Below, one piece after another: positions 9,315-16,484 of a stretch of DNA of 48,036 nucleotides. Position 1 is the first letter of the stretch; every line of letters starts with the position of its first letter. This DNA is from an uncultured Pelagibacteraceae bacterium (GTDB lineage: Bacteria; Pseudomonadota; Alphaproteobacteria; Pelagibacterales; Pelagibacteraceae): positions 1 through 48,036 of the forward strand of contig CABZDW010000010.1 in NCBI GenBank assembly GCA_902524545.1, written 5' to 3'. The notes below the pieces were generated by a model. It had not been told where the DNA came from, did not search any database, and was given only the letters and a program-made list of their open reading frames with translations. Both the position numbers and the translations under genes were made by a program.

Positions 9315-9340
9315 CTAATTTAATGCGCTAAAATCAATTA

Positions 9341-9369
9341 TTTATACTTAATATATGGTTTCATATAAT
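9341..9369 (+). promoter_or_regulatory. Putative sigma70-type promoter for trmL-hemF-greA
   Basis: TTTATA (9341-9346, 4 of 6 matches to the -35 consensus) and a perfect TATAAT (9364-9369) are separated by 17 bp in the divergent petA-trmL gap. Transcription would begin near 9376, about 22 nt before the trmL ATG. The region is very AT-rich, so a chance match is possible. I found no equally good match for the opposite petA promoter. Confidence 0.4.
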
Positions 9370-9397
9370 ATAAAATACTAAATTTACTACTGTTAGA

Positions 9398-9871
9398 ATG
9401 ACACAGAATTCAATGAATGATGGACCAAAAATCGCGCTATTTGAACCAGATATTCCACAAAATACTGCTGCTATCATAAGAACATGTGCGTGTTTAGGGG
9501 CGAAATTAGAAATAATAGAGCCTTGTGGTTTCTTGTTGAATGATAAAAGATTTAAAAGGGTTGTAATGGACTATATGAATGAAAAAGAGGTTAAGTATTA
9601 TGAAAGTTCTGATCAATTTTTTGATGAAAAAAAAAATCAAAGAATTATACTTATGACTACAAAAGCCTCTAGCTCATATACTAAATTTAAATTTAAAAAA
9701 AATGATACAATTTTATTTGGTAGAGAAAGTGCAGGAGTACCTCAATTTGTACATAAAATGATAAATAATAGATTAAAAATACCAATGAAAAATAATAAGC
9801 GCTCTCTAAATATCTCTTCTTCTGTTGCTATAATATTAGCAGAATGCTTAAAACAAAATAAATTGATTTAA
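9398..9871 (+). CDS. trmL: tRNA (cytidine(34)-2'-O)-methyltransferase, SPOUT family
   Basis: TrmL methylates the 2'-O of the wobble nucleotide in certain leucine tRNAs. The 157-residue sequence shows a short SPOUT methyltransferase: N-terminal IALFEPDIPQNTAAIIRTCA, then FGRESAGVP and the knot-forming C-terminal region with LNISSSVAIILAE, which bind SAM in the trefoil knot. The first ATG (MTQNSMND) gives 157 residues; a second ATG five codons later would give 152 and also fits the family. The hemF ATG follows its stop with no spacer. Confidence 0.9.
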   Translation: MTQNSMNDGPKIALFEPDIPQNTAAIIRTCACLGAKLEIIEPCGFLLNDKRFKRVVMDYMNEKEVKYYESSDQFFDEKKNQRIILMTTKASSSYTKFKFKKNDTILFGRESAGVPQFVHKMINNRLKIPMKNNKRSLNISSSVAIILAECLKQNKLI

Positions 9872-10699
9872 ATGGATTTAGAAATAAAACAAAAATTGGC
9901 AAGTAATTGGTTCAAGTCATTGCAGGAAATGTTTTGCAAAACTATTAGTGATTTTGAAAAAAACAAGATCAGTTTTAAGTCGACTAACTGGAGGAAAAAT
10001 TTAAAAAAAGATGAAGGGGGTGGTGAATATAAAATTTTAAAAAACGGAAAAATTTTTGATAAAGTGGGTGTCAATTTTTCAAAAGTTTACGGAAAATTTC
10101 CAAAAAAATTCCAGCAAAATATACCTGGTGCTCAGAAAGACCCTAGGTTCTGGGCTTCAGGAATATCTGTTGTTATGCACATGAAAAACCCTTTGATTCC
10201 CGCAATGCATTTTAACACTAGATATATTTGCACGACTTTTGATTGGTTCGGTGGAGGTATTGATGTTACGCCATCCAAAAAAGATAATAAAGAAAAAGAG
10301 GAATTTCATAAAACTCTTAGAGATATGTGTAATCGACATGACAAAAAGTATTATAAAAAATATAAAAAGTGGTGTGATGAATATTTTTATCTACCTCATA
10401 GAAAAGAACCACGTGGGATTGGGGGTATTTTTTTTGATTATAAAAAGGATAATTTTGAAAAAAATTTTAAATTTGTCAGAGATGTTGGTGTTACTTTTGA
10501 ATCTATTTTTCAAAAAATTATAATTAAAAAAATTAAAAAAAAATGGACTTCTAAAGATAAAGAAAATCAATATATTAAAAGAGGAAGATATGCAGAATTT
10601 AACTTGCTGTATGATAGAGGTACAAAATTTGGATTACAAACTGGTGGTAATGTTGAGGGAATATTAATGTCATTACCTCCTTATGCAACTTGGAAATAA
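9872..10699 (+). CDS. hemF: Oxygen-dependent coproporphyrinogen III oxidase
   Basis: HemF decarboxylates coproporphyrinogen III to protoporphyrinogen IX using O2, so this organism makes heme aerobically. The 275 residues include HFNTRYICTTFDWFGGGIDVTPS, the KEPRGIGGIFFDY segment and the C-terminal signature GRYAEFNLLYDRGTKFGLQTGG ending in ILMSLPPYATWK, all typical of HemF and absent from the radical-SAM HemN. The length is slightly shorter than E. coli HemF (299). The gene starts directly after the trmL stop and ends one base before greA. Heme made here would feed the bc1 and aa3 complexes encoded nearby. Confidence 0.97.
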   Translation: MDLEIKQKLASNWFKSLQEMFCKTISDFEKNKISFKSTNWRKNLKKDEGGGEYKILKNGKIFDKVGVNFSKVYGKFPKKFQQNIPGAQKDPRFWASGISVVMHMKNPLIPAMHFNTRYICTTFDWFGGGIDVTPSKKDNKEKEEFHKTLRDMCNRHDKKYYKKYKKWCDEYFYLPHRKEPRGIGGIFFDYKKDNFEKNFKFVRDVGVTFESIFQKIIIKKIKKKWTSKDKENQYIKRGRYAEFNLLYDRGTKFGLQTGGNVEGILMSLPPYATWK

Positions 10700-10700
10700 A

Positions 10701-11177
10701 ATGGATAAAGAACCAATCACCTTTAATGGATTAAATAGATTAAAAGAGGAATTAATTTTTTTAAAAGAAAAAAAAAGACCAGAAATAGTTGCTGCAATTG
10801 CTGAAGCGAGATCCCATGGAGATTTAAAAGAAAATGCTGAGTATCATGCAGCAAAAGAGGAGCAGTCTCACAACGAGGGGAGAATCGCAGAAATCAACGA
10901 TATTATAGCTAGAGCAAACGTAATTGATGTTACCAAAATGAATAATGACGGCAAAGTAATTTTTGGTGCCACAGTATTTCTAGAAAATCTAGATACTGGT
11001 GAAAAAATAAATTATAAAATAGTCGGAAAAGATGAAGCAGACTTAAAAAAAAAATTTTTATATTTTCAATCACCAATAGGTAAAGGTCTTATTGGAAAAA
11101 ATAAAAATGATCTTGTAGAGATAAATACCCCCGCCGGAGTAAAAAACTTTGAAATTAAAGATGTCAAATATCTTTAA
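10701..11177 (+). CDS. greA: Transcription elongation factor GreA
   Basis: GreA enters the RNA polymerase secondary channel and stimulates cleavage of backtracked RNA. I choose the ATG at 10701 (158 residues, MDKEPITFNG), which begins one base after the hemF stop; an in-frame ATG at 10683 would add six residues overlapping hemF and unlike the family. The N-terminal coiled coil carries the acidic tip (ARSHGDLKENAEYHAAKEEQ, about 37-56) and the C-terminal globular FKBP-like domain ends with AGVKNFEIKDVKYL. Length is the standard 158. The end overlaps the convergent cca gene by 4 bp. Confidence 0.97.
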   Translation: MDKEPITFNGLNRLKEELIFLKEKKRPEIVAAIAEARSHGDLKENAEYHAAKEEQSHNEGRIAEINDIIARANVIDVTKMNNDGKVIFGATVFLENLDTGEKINYKIVGKDEADLKKKFLYFQSPIGKGLIGKNKNDLVEINTPAGVKNFEIKDVKYL

Positions 11178-12448
11178 CCTTTAACAATATTATCGACTTG
11201 TTTATCGGAAATTTTAAAATTATTCTTTATCCACTCATCTTCAATTTGTTTGAGCATACTTCCTAATTGTTTTCCCTCTGATATTTTGTATTTAGTCATT
11301 AATAAATCTGCTTTAATAGGCAAACTTGGCACAATCATATTTTTATATAATTCAAGCAAACTAAATAATTTCTTATCTACTTTCTTTGTTTTTATAATTT
11401 TAAAATTTAAAATATCTAATACTGCTTGCTTTCCATCATAATATAAAACTTTATTTAAGTTCACTTCATTTAAAGTTTTTGACCCATTCTTTTCATTATA
11501 AAAGTTACTAATAGCATAAGCTCTTTTTTGATCTTTTTTTGAAATATTATATTTGAACAAGAAATATTCTAAATTGTCTGTTTCATCTATTATCATTAAA
11601 AATAAAGTAAATATAAAATCCAGATCAACAAATAGTTCTCTCTTAACTTTGATTGCATCAATAATACTTTTGATATTCTTTAGCTCTGGAAAAATTAACA
11701 ATATGAGGTCGATGCTGAATTTATCTTTTGATAAATATTTTAAATTATTTGATCTTAATAATTTTTTTAACTCATCTAATAGTCTCTCTTTAGATATAAT
11801 AGAAATACCGTTTATATTGATTTTTATTAGTTTAATTATTTCCTCTTTATGAGGCTGTTTTGAGTAATTTAAAAAAAATCTTAAGTATCTTAATATTCTT
11901 AAATAATCCTCTTTAATTCTTTTTTCCGGGTTGCCAATAAAGTTAACCTTCCCTATTTCAATATCTTTTTTTCCATTATAAGGGTCAAATAAATTTCCAT
12001 CTAAATCAGCATAAATAGAGTTAATAGTGAAATCCCTTCTCGCGGCATCTTTTTTCCAATCTTTTGAGAATTTTACTTTAGCATGTCTGCCATCTGTAAA
12101 AACATCTTCTCTTAGAGATGTTATCTCATACTTGTGATCATCTATGATTGCTGTAATTGTTCCATGTTCAATTCCTGACTCGTAAAAATTTATGTTATTT
12201 TTTTTTAAGATTTCAGTGACTTCAAAAGGATTTAAATTTGTTGCTAAATCTATGTCATCAACTTTCTCATTATTTAATATTTTTCTTAAACAACCCCCAA
12301 CGTATCTAATCTCACTTTCAGATGAGTGAGAATTTATAATCTCAAAAATTTTTTTCACAGGGGTTGTTAATGAAAGTTTTTTGATATTATTCTTAAATGA
12401 GCGAAGGTTTTTTGAGCTCGAGAAAATTTTATTTAAAAAGTTTTTCAT
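11174..12448 (-). CDS. cca: CCA tRNA nucleotidyltransferase / poly(A) polymerase family
   Basis: This class II nucleotidyltransferase family adds or repairs the 3'-CCA of tRNAs; poly(A) polymerases are close relatives. In the 424 residues the catalytic head has YVGGCLRK (49-56) and the metal-binding DDIDLAT with D65/D67, then the RRDFTINSIYAD and DPYNGKKDI motifs and the ERIKEDYLRILRYLRFF-like neck. The usual R-D after the GG loop is R-K here. About 25 N-terminal basic residues precede the part that aligns with the family. The ATG lies just three bases after the encoded CCA end of tRNA-Gln, so the message must be made by read-through of, or cleavage at, the tRNA. CCA-adding is the more likely role because no other candidate is visible here. 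Confidence 0.9.
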   Translation of the reverse strand: MKNFLNKIFSSSKNLRSFKNNIKKLSLTTPVKKIFEIINSHSSESEIRYVGGCLRKILNNEKVDDIDLATNLNPFEVTEILKKNNINFYESGIEHGTITAIIDDHKYEITSLREDVFTDGRHAKVKFSKDWKKDAARRDFTINSIYADLDGNLFDPYNGKKDIEIGKVNFIGNPEKRIKEDYLRILRYLRFFLNYSKQPHKEEIIKLIKININGISIISKERLLDELKKLLRSNNLKYLSKDKFSIDLILLIFPELKNIKSIIDAIKVKRELFVDLDFIFTLFLMIIDETDNLEYFLFKYNISKKDQKRAYAISNFYNEKNGSKTLNEVNLNKVLYYDGKQAVLDILNFKIIKTKKVDKKLFSLLELYKNMIVPSLPIKADLLMTKYKISEGKQLGSMLKQIEDEWIKNNFKISDKQVDNIVKG

Positions 12449-12451
12449 ATT

Positions 12452-12525
12452 TGGCTGGGGCGCTAGGATTCGAACCTAGGATGCAGGTACCAAAAACCCG
12501 TGCCTTACCGCTTGGCTACGCCCCA
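12452..12525 (-). tRNA. tRNA-Gln (anticodon TTG), CCA encoded
   Basis: Read on the minus strand, 74 nt fold as a cloverleaf: a 7 bp acceptor stem (TGGGGCG with CGCCCCA), a D arm GCC...GGC with an AGCGGTAA loop, an anticodon stem CGGGT/ACCTG enclosing TTTTGGT (anticodon TTG at loop positions 3-5), a 4 nt variable loop, a T stem CTAGG/CCTAG with loop TTCGAAT, discriminator G, and genomically encoded CCA. It lies 31 bp downstream of ispE and 3 bp upstream of the cca start codon on the same strand. Confidence 0.97.
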
Positions 12526-12556
12526 ATCTAATTTCGTATAACACAAAAAAAAGAAT

Positions 12557-13402
12557 TTATATAGTTTTTGCAACTTTACACCAGCAATTTTTATATTTTC
12601 TACTAAATTTTTTTTTAACATCATCGCATAATTTTTTAGATTTAAAATATGCGACAATTGCAGAACCTGAACCTGTCATTCTCACAAAACTCTTATTTGA
12701 GGATTTTTCAAGAAAATTTTTGATATTTTTTAATTTCGGAAACTTAGATAGCGAAATTGTCTCAAGAGAATTATTGAGTTTTTTCAAATTATCAAAGCTA
12801 AACATTTCTTTAGAAGGTTTATTAAATTTAGGTTTTGAGAATTTTTTGACCGCTGAATATATTTCTTTTGTTGAACATCCAAAACTAGGTTTGATAATTA
12901 GTACATAAAATTTTTTGCAGTTTTTAAACTCTTTAATCTGATTATTAGATTTAAGAATTGTAAAAGTGGAATTAAGACCTAAGGCTACATCTGAACCTAT
13001 TGATTTACAAATTAAACTTAACTGTCTTTTACTCGGATTTATAAAGTTTTTCTTAATCAAATATTTCAATATATTTGCAGCATTCATTGATCCACCTCCC
13101 AATCCAGACTTTAAAGGGATATATTTGTTAACTTTTATCTCAAACCTATGACCTTTAAGTAACTTTTCTTTCTCTAAAACTTTAAACAATTTTGAAATTG
13201 TATTTTTTTTGTAAATATTTTTTGAGTATTTTCCGGTAAATGAAATTATATGTTTTTTGGATTGAATTTTTTTAATTAAAATAACATCATATAGTGAAAC
13301 AAAACCGACTATACTCTCAACTTTATGTAGTCCTGAGTTTTTTCCAGTGACGTTAAGAGCTAAATTAATTTTAGCATATGACTTTATCCTGGAATAGTTC
13401 AA
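12557..13402 (-). CDS. ispE: 4-diphosphocytidyl-2-C-methyl-D-erythritol kinase
   Basis: IspE phosphorylates CDP-methylerythritol in the MEP isoprenoid pathway. The 281-residue GHMP kinase has the substrate-site lysine K11 (YAKINL), the ATP loop PLKSGLGGGSMNAA (96-109, with Asn where SSDAA is usual), IGSDVALGL carrying the catalytic aspartate, and C-terminal RMTGSGSAIVAYF. The start is TTG at 13402, one base after the TPR gene's stop. No ATG lies near the conserved N-terminus. A TPR gene directly upstream of ispE is a common alphaproteobacterial arrangement. Its products feed carotenoid, quinone and heme O synthesis along with ispH further on. Confidence 0.96.
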   Translation of the reverse strand: MNYSRIKSYAKINLALNVTGKNSGLHKVESIVGFVSLYDVILIKKIQSKKHIISFTGKYSKNIYKKNTISKLFKVLEKEKLLKGHRFEIKVNKYIPLKSGLGGGSMNAANILKYLIKKNFINPSKRQLSLICKSIGSDVALGLNSTFTILKSNNQIKEFKNCKKFYVLIIKPSFGCSTKEIYSAVKKFSKPKFNKPSKEMFSFDNLKKLNNSLETISLSKFPKLKNIKNFLEKSSNKSFVRMTGSGSAIVAYFKSKKLCDDVKKKFSRKYKNCWCKVAKTI

Positions 13403-13403
13403 C

Positions 13404-15074
13404 TCAGAGACCTTTGATTATTTTTGAATTTATTTTTTGTAATAGTTCTTCGTCCACATCTTCCATTTTAAATGCGCTTTTCCAAAAATATCTTGCTTGA
13501 ATTTCTCTTCCTAACTTCCAGAGAATATCTCCATAATGATCATTTACTATTGCATCATCTGGCATTAACTCGACAGCTCTTTTTAAATATGTTTCTGCCT
13601 TCAAATAGTCATCTGTTAAATAATAAGCCCAACCGATTGAGTCTATTATGTAAGGATCATTTTCGTTTATAGAATACGCTTTCTCTAACATTCCCATTGA
13701 TTCTTTAATTTTATAATTCCTCTCTAACCAAGAGTATGCCAAGTAATTAAGAACATATGCATCATCTGGATCAATTTCTAAAGATAAAAGCATATCTTTA
13801 TCTGCTTCTTCATAATTTCCGATTCGTTCATTACTAGCACCTCTTCTATATAATAAATCTGATTTAATTTCTAAATCATCACCGACTATTCCTAAGAGTA
13901 TTGTGTAGTACTTTATTGCTTGTTCATATTCTTTTGCATTTTTATAAAAATTGGCCACATCAAATAAAATTTTTTCATTTGGCTTTTTAATTTTTTCAAA
14001 ATTAGACTTAATAAATTTTAACGACTCTTTTTGGTTAGTTACTTTTGAGATGATTTGAGTCTCTTTTTTTAATCTGTACCAATAATAAAAATTATCTTCT
14101 TTTTTAAATTCTTTTAAAATCTTTTTAACACGCTCTAATTCTCCGTTAGAATATTCATTTTCAGCAAGCAATGATAAATTATAATAAAATTTTGGATTTA
14201 AATAATTTGACAAATATAAATAAAAATTAGATTTTATAAAATCGTCTTGAGAAGAATATAAATTAGATATTAAAAACAAAAATTCACTTATTAAGTCATT
14301 GTGATTTTGGCATGAAAAAACGGTGCTGATTTTTTTTTCATTGCCATTTTCAATCCAACTTTTACCTTGGGACAAAAGTAAAGAAGTGTTGATGAATTTA
14401 ATATCCTCAGTAATTTTTTTAGCTTCCTCTTTTTGATTATTTTCAATTAAATATGCTAAATAAAAAAAATTGTATCTTGTTAAATCTGCATCATCATTAT
14501 TTATCAACTTGAAGAAAAAAGTTTTTGTTTTTGCATCCCCTAAATAACACCTTTGGAAGGTTGTTGAAATCATTGATAAATTGCCATAATTTTTTACATC
14601 ATTAGGTAATCTTTTTTTATTAAATACAAAAACGTAATCTTTCAAATTATCTAAAATTGCTGAGTTAAATTTGCTAAGCTTAATATATTTTTTGGTCTCA
14701 GATATATAATCTAATGCTTTTGAAAAATCATCTCTTCTCAAACTGTCTATTGTTAATAATAAGTATTTTTCAAAAAATTCAGATTTATTTTTGTTTTGTT
14801 TAATTACATTTATGGCTTGATTTACTTTATTTTCTAAAACTAAAGAATAAATATATCTTTTTAAATAAGGTTCATGCTTATTTAATAAAATCTTGGAGGT
14901 ATTAAAAAAATTTAATGCTTTTGAATTATTTTTGTTTTCAAACGCTACGATTCCTGAAAAATATTTCGATAAATTTTTAGAGTCAAAATCATCAAAACTA
15001 GTACTTTTAGAATGCGAAGGATTTTGGTAAAGTAATAAAATAATCAAGAAAAATTTTATTTTTTTGACAAACAT
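13404..15074 (-). CDS. Tetratricopeptide repeat protein, probably exported
   Basis: This 556-residue protein starts with a signal-peptide-like segment (MFVKKIKFFLIILLLYQNPSHS, about 22 residues). The whole chain is helical repeat. Clear TPR units lie in the C-terminal third, recognisable by alternating small and aromatic residues, such as YRRGASNERIGNYEEADKDM, the NYLAYSWLE unit, IDSIGWAYYLTDDYLKAETY and NDHYGDILWKLGREIQARYF. The N-terminal part has degenerate repeats. TPR proteins are protein-binding scaffolds; no enzyme motif is visible and the partner is unknown. It is one of the least recognisable large genes here. Its ATG is 11 bp from that of the divergent uracil-DNA glycosylase-like gene. 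Confidence 0.85.
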   Translation of the reverse strand: MFVKKIKFFLIILLLYQNPSHSKSTSFDDFDSKNLSKYFSGIVAFENKNNSKALNFFNTSKILLNKHEPYLKRYIYSLVLENKVNQAINVIKQNKNKSEFFEKYLLLTIDSLRRDDFSKALDYISETKKYIKLSKFNSAILDNLKDYVFVFNKKRLPNDVKNYGNLSMISTTFQRCYLGDAKTKTFFFKLINNDDADLTRYNFFYLAYLIENNQKEEAKKITEDIKFINTSLLLSQGKSWIENGNEKKISTVFSCQNHNDLISEFLFLISNLYSSQDDFIKSNFYLYLSNYLNPKFYYNLSLLAENEYSNGELERVKKILKEFKKEDNFYYWYRLKKETQIISKVTNQKESLKFIKSNFEKIKKPNEKILFDVANFYKNAKEYEQAIKYYTILLGIVGDDLEIKSDLLYRRGASNERIGNYEEADKDMLLSLEIDPDDAYVLNYLAYSWLERNYKIKESMGMLEKAYSINENDPYIIDSIGWAYYLTDDYLKAETYLKRAVELMPDDAIVNDHYGDILWKLGREIQARYFWKSAFKMEDVDEELLQKINSKIIKGL

Positions 15075-15085
15075 AACTGCACTTT

Positions 15086-15805
15086 ATGACTAAAAAGACG
15101 TTAAATCAAAATGCCAAATATGATCAAAGATTTTTAGATAAAGTAGAGCCAAAATTTGAATTTAGTAATAAGCCAATAAATAGACTTAAAATTGTAAAGG
15201 AAAATAGCATTCAAAATAAAACAGGGAAAGAAAAGAGAATATTAAGACTAAAGAAAAAAATCAATTCAATTGAAGATTGTAATTTAAGAAATAACTCTAA
15301 AAATCTAATTATGGGAGATGGTGACATAAATAGTCCTATAATGTTAATTGGAGAAGCTCCTGATGAAAAAGAAGACTTGGAAGCTAAAACATTTTGTGGA
15401 GATGTTGGCGAACTTTTGAACAAGATGCTTTTAGCAATTAAAATTAAAAGAGAGAAAGTGTACTCTACTTACTCAATAAATTTTAGACCCCCTAATGATA
15501 GAAAGCCAACTACTCAAGAGATAAAGCGATATTCAATTTTCCTAAAAGAACATATTTCAATTATAGATCCTAAAATTTTGATATTAATGGGCACTACTGC
15601 AATGGAGGCAGTAACGGGTCTTGATAATCAAATTTCAAATGAAAGAGGAAATTGGAAAGAAATCATAATTGGAAACAAAACAATTCCCGTAATTATCACT
15701 TTTAATCCATCTTATTTAATTAGGTGTCCAGATAAAAAGAAATTCTCATGGGAAGACCTAAAAAAAATAAGAAAAAAAGTAGAAGATTTAAATATTACAA
15801 TTTAA
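15086..15805 (+). CDS. Uracil-DNA glycosylase superfamily protein, family 4-like, lacking FeS ligands
   Basis: The 239 residues align by eye with family 4 uracil-DNA glycosylases, which remove uracil from DNA. The core has IGEAPDEKED (88-97, for GEAPGxxED), FCGDVGELLNKML, INFRPPNDRKPTTQEI (131-146), ILILMGTTAMEAV and TFNPSYLIR (205-213). Family 4 enzymes hold a [4Fe-4S] cluster with four cysteines (CxxC, the C of KCRPP, and one about 16 residues later). Here only C65 remains; the others appear as R68, N132 and Y149. The HPxxL motif histidine is N207. The N-terminal 60 residues are basic and unrelated to the core. Activity is therefore uncertain. The stop overlaps the rnhB start by one base, suggesting a shared repair operon. 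Confidence 0.8.
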   Translation: MTKKTLNQNAKYDQRFLDKVEPKFEFSNKPINRLKIVKENSIQNKTGKEKRILRLKKKINSIEDCNLRNNSKNLIMGDGDINSPIMLIGEAPDEKEDLEAKTFCGDVGELLNKMLLAIKIKREKVYSTYSINFRPPNDRKPTTQEIKRYSIFLKEHISIIDPKILILMGTTAMEAVTGLDNQISNERGNWKEIIIGNKTIPVIITFNPSYLIRCPDKKKFSWEDLKKIRKKVEDLNITI

Positions 15806-16365
15806 TGAAAATAATTGCTGGAGTAGATGAAGTCGGTCGAGGAAGTTTGGTTGGGCCAGTCTATGCAGCTGCAGTTATTTTAAAAAAATCTATAAATACA
15901 AAATTACTAAATGATTCAAAAAGTATATCGAGATCTAAACGCAAAATCTTATTTAGTTATATCAAAAAAAATTCAATTTGGGCGATTGGAGAAGCATCAT
16001 TGAAAGAAATTGAACAATTAAATATTTTAAATGCCAGTTTATTAGCAATGAAAAGGGCAATAAAAAAACTTAAGAAAAAGCCTTCAGTCGTTTTAATTGA
16101 TGGAAACAAATTGCCTAATATGAAAAATTACAGACTTAAATCTATTATAAAAGGTGACCAAAAAATTCCATCAATTTCGGCTGCTTCGATTATTGCAAAA
16201 GTTACACGTGATAAAATGATTTCAGATTTAGGTAAAAAGTTTAAAGGTTATAATTGGCAAAAAAATTTTGGGTATGGTACTAGTCAACATTTAAAAGCCA
16301 TAAAAATCTTAGGAATTACAAAGCACCACAGAAAAACCTTTTCACCTATAAACAAATCTAAATAG
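15805..16365 (+). CDS. rnhB: Ribonuclease HII
   Basis: RNase HII nicks RNA-DNA hybrids and single ribonucleotides embedded in DNA, starting ribonucleotide excision repair. I place the start at the ATG at 15805 (186 residues), overlapping the upstream stop by one base; an upstream in-frame ATG adds 19 basic residues lying inside the glycosylase gene. Catalytic residues appear in GVDEVGRGSLVGP (D8, E9), a further aspartate in LIDGNKLPN, and SAASIIAKVTRDKM, typical of type 2 enzymes, is present. Length is slightly short for the family (about 190-210). RNase HI is also encoded in this window (31759-32181). Confidence 0.96.
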   Translation: MKIIAGVDEVGRGSLVGPVYAAAVILKKSINTKLLNDSKSISRSKRKILFSYIKKNSIWAIGEASLKEIEQLNILNASLLAMKRAIKKLKKKPSVVLIDGNKLPNMKNYRLKSIIKGDQKIPSISAASIIAKVTRDKMISDLGKKFKGYNWQKNFGYGTSQHLKAIKILGITKHHRKTFSPINKSK

Positions 16366-16429
16366 TTTTCACGTAAAAACACCATATGTAGTTGTCTCCA
16401 AGATAAGTCATACAAAACAAATCTAAATA
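16351..16429 (+). repeat. 14-nt direct repeat spanning the rnhB 3' end and the ccrM upstream region
   Basis: The sequence AACAAATCTAAATA occurs at 16351-16364, over the last codons and stop of rnhB, and again at 16416-16429 in the gap upstream of ccrM, 65 bp apart. It may be a remnant of a short local duplication. In AT-rich DNA, a 14-nt match this close is unlikely but not impossible by chance. No function is evident. Confidence 0.45.
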
Positions 16430-16436
16430 ATACAAT

Positions 16437-16471
16437 CCTAGGTTGACCCAGGAATCTTTTTGGAGTCTAAT
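16437..16471 (+). promoter_or_regulatory. Predicted ccrM promoter with two GANTC sites and a dyad
   Basis: TTGACC (16443-16448, 5 of 6 to the -35 consensus) and TCTAAT (16466-16471, 5 of 6 to the -10) are spaced by exactly 17 bp. GAATC (16452-16456) lies in the spacer and GAGTC (16463-16467) overlaps the first bases of the -10; both are GANTC, the target of CcrM itself. Around the -35, CCTAGG (16437-16442) and CCCAGG (16447-16452) form an inverted repeat with one mismatch and a TTGA centre. A start near 16478 would leave only about 7 nt before the ccrM ATG at 16485. In Caulobacter, ccrM transcription is repressed by full methylation of GANTC sites in its promoter/leader region; the same logic is inferred here. 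Confidence 0.6.
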
Positions 16472-16484
16472 TTGTTTTTATAAA

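Noticed and set aside
16443..16484. TTG start extending CcrM by 14 residues
   Set aside because: The TTG is part of a good -35 element, the added residues are not CcrM-like, and the ATG at 16485 matches the family length.
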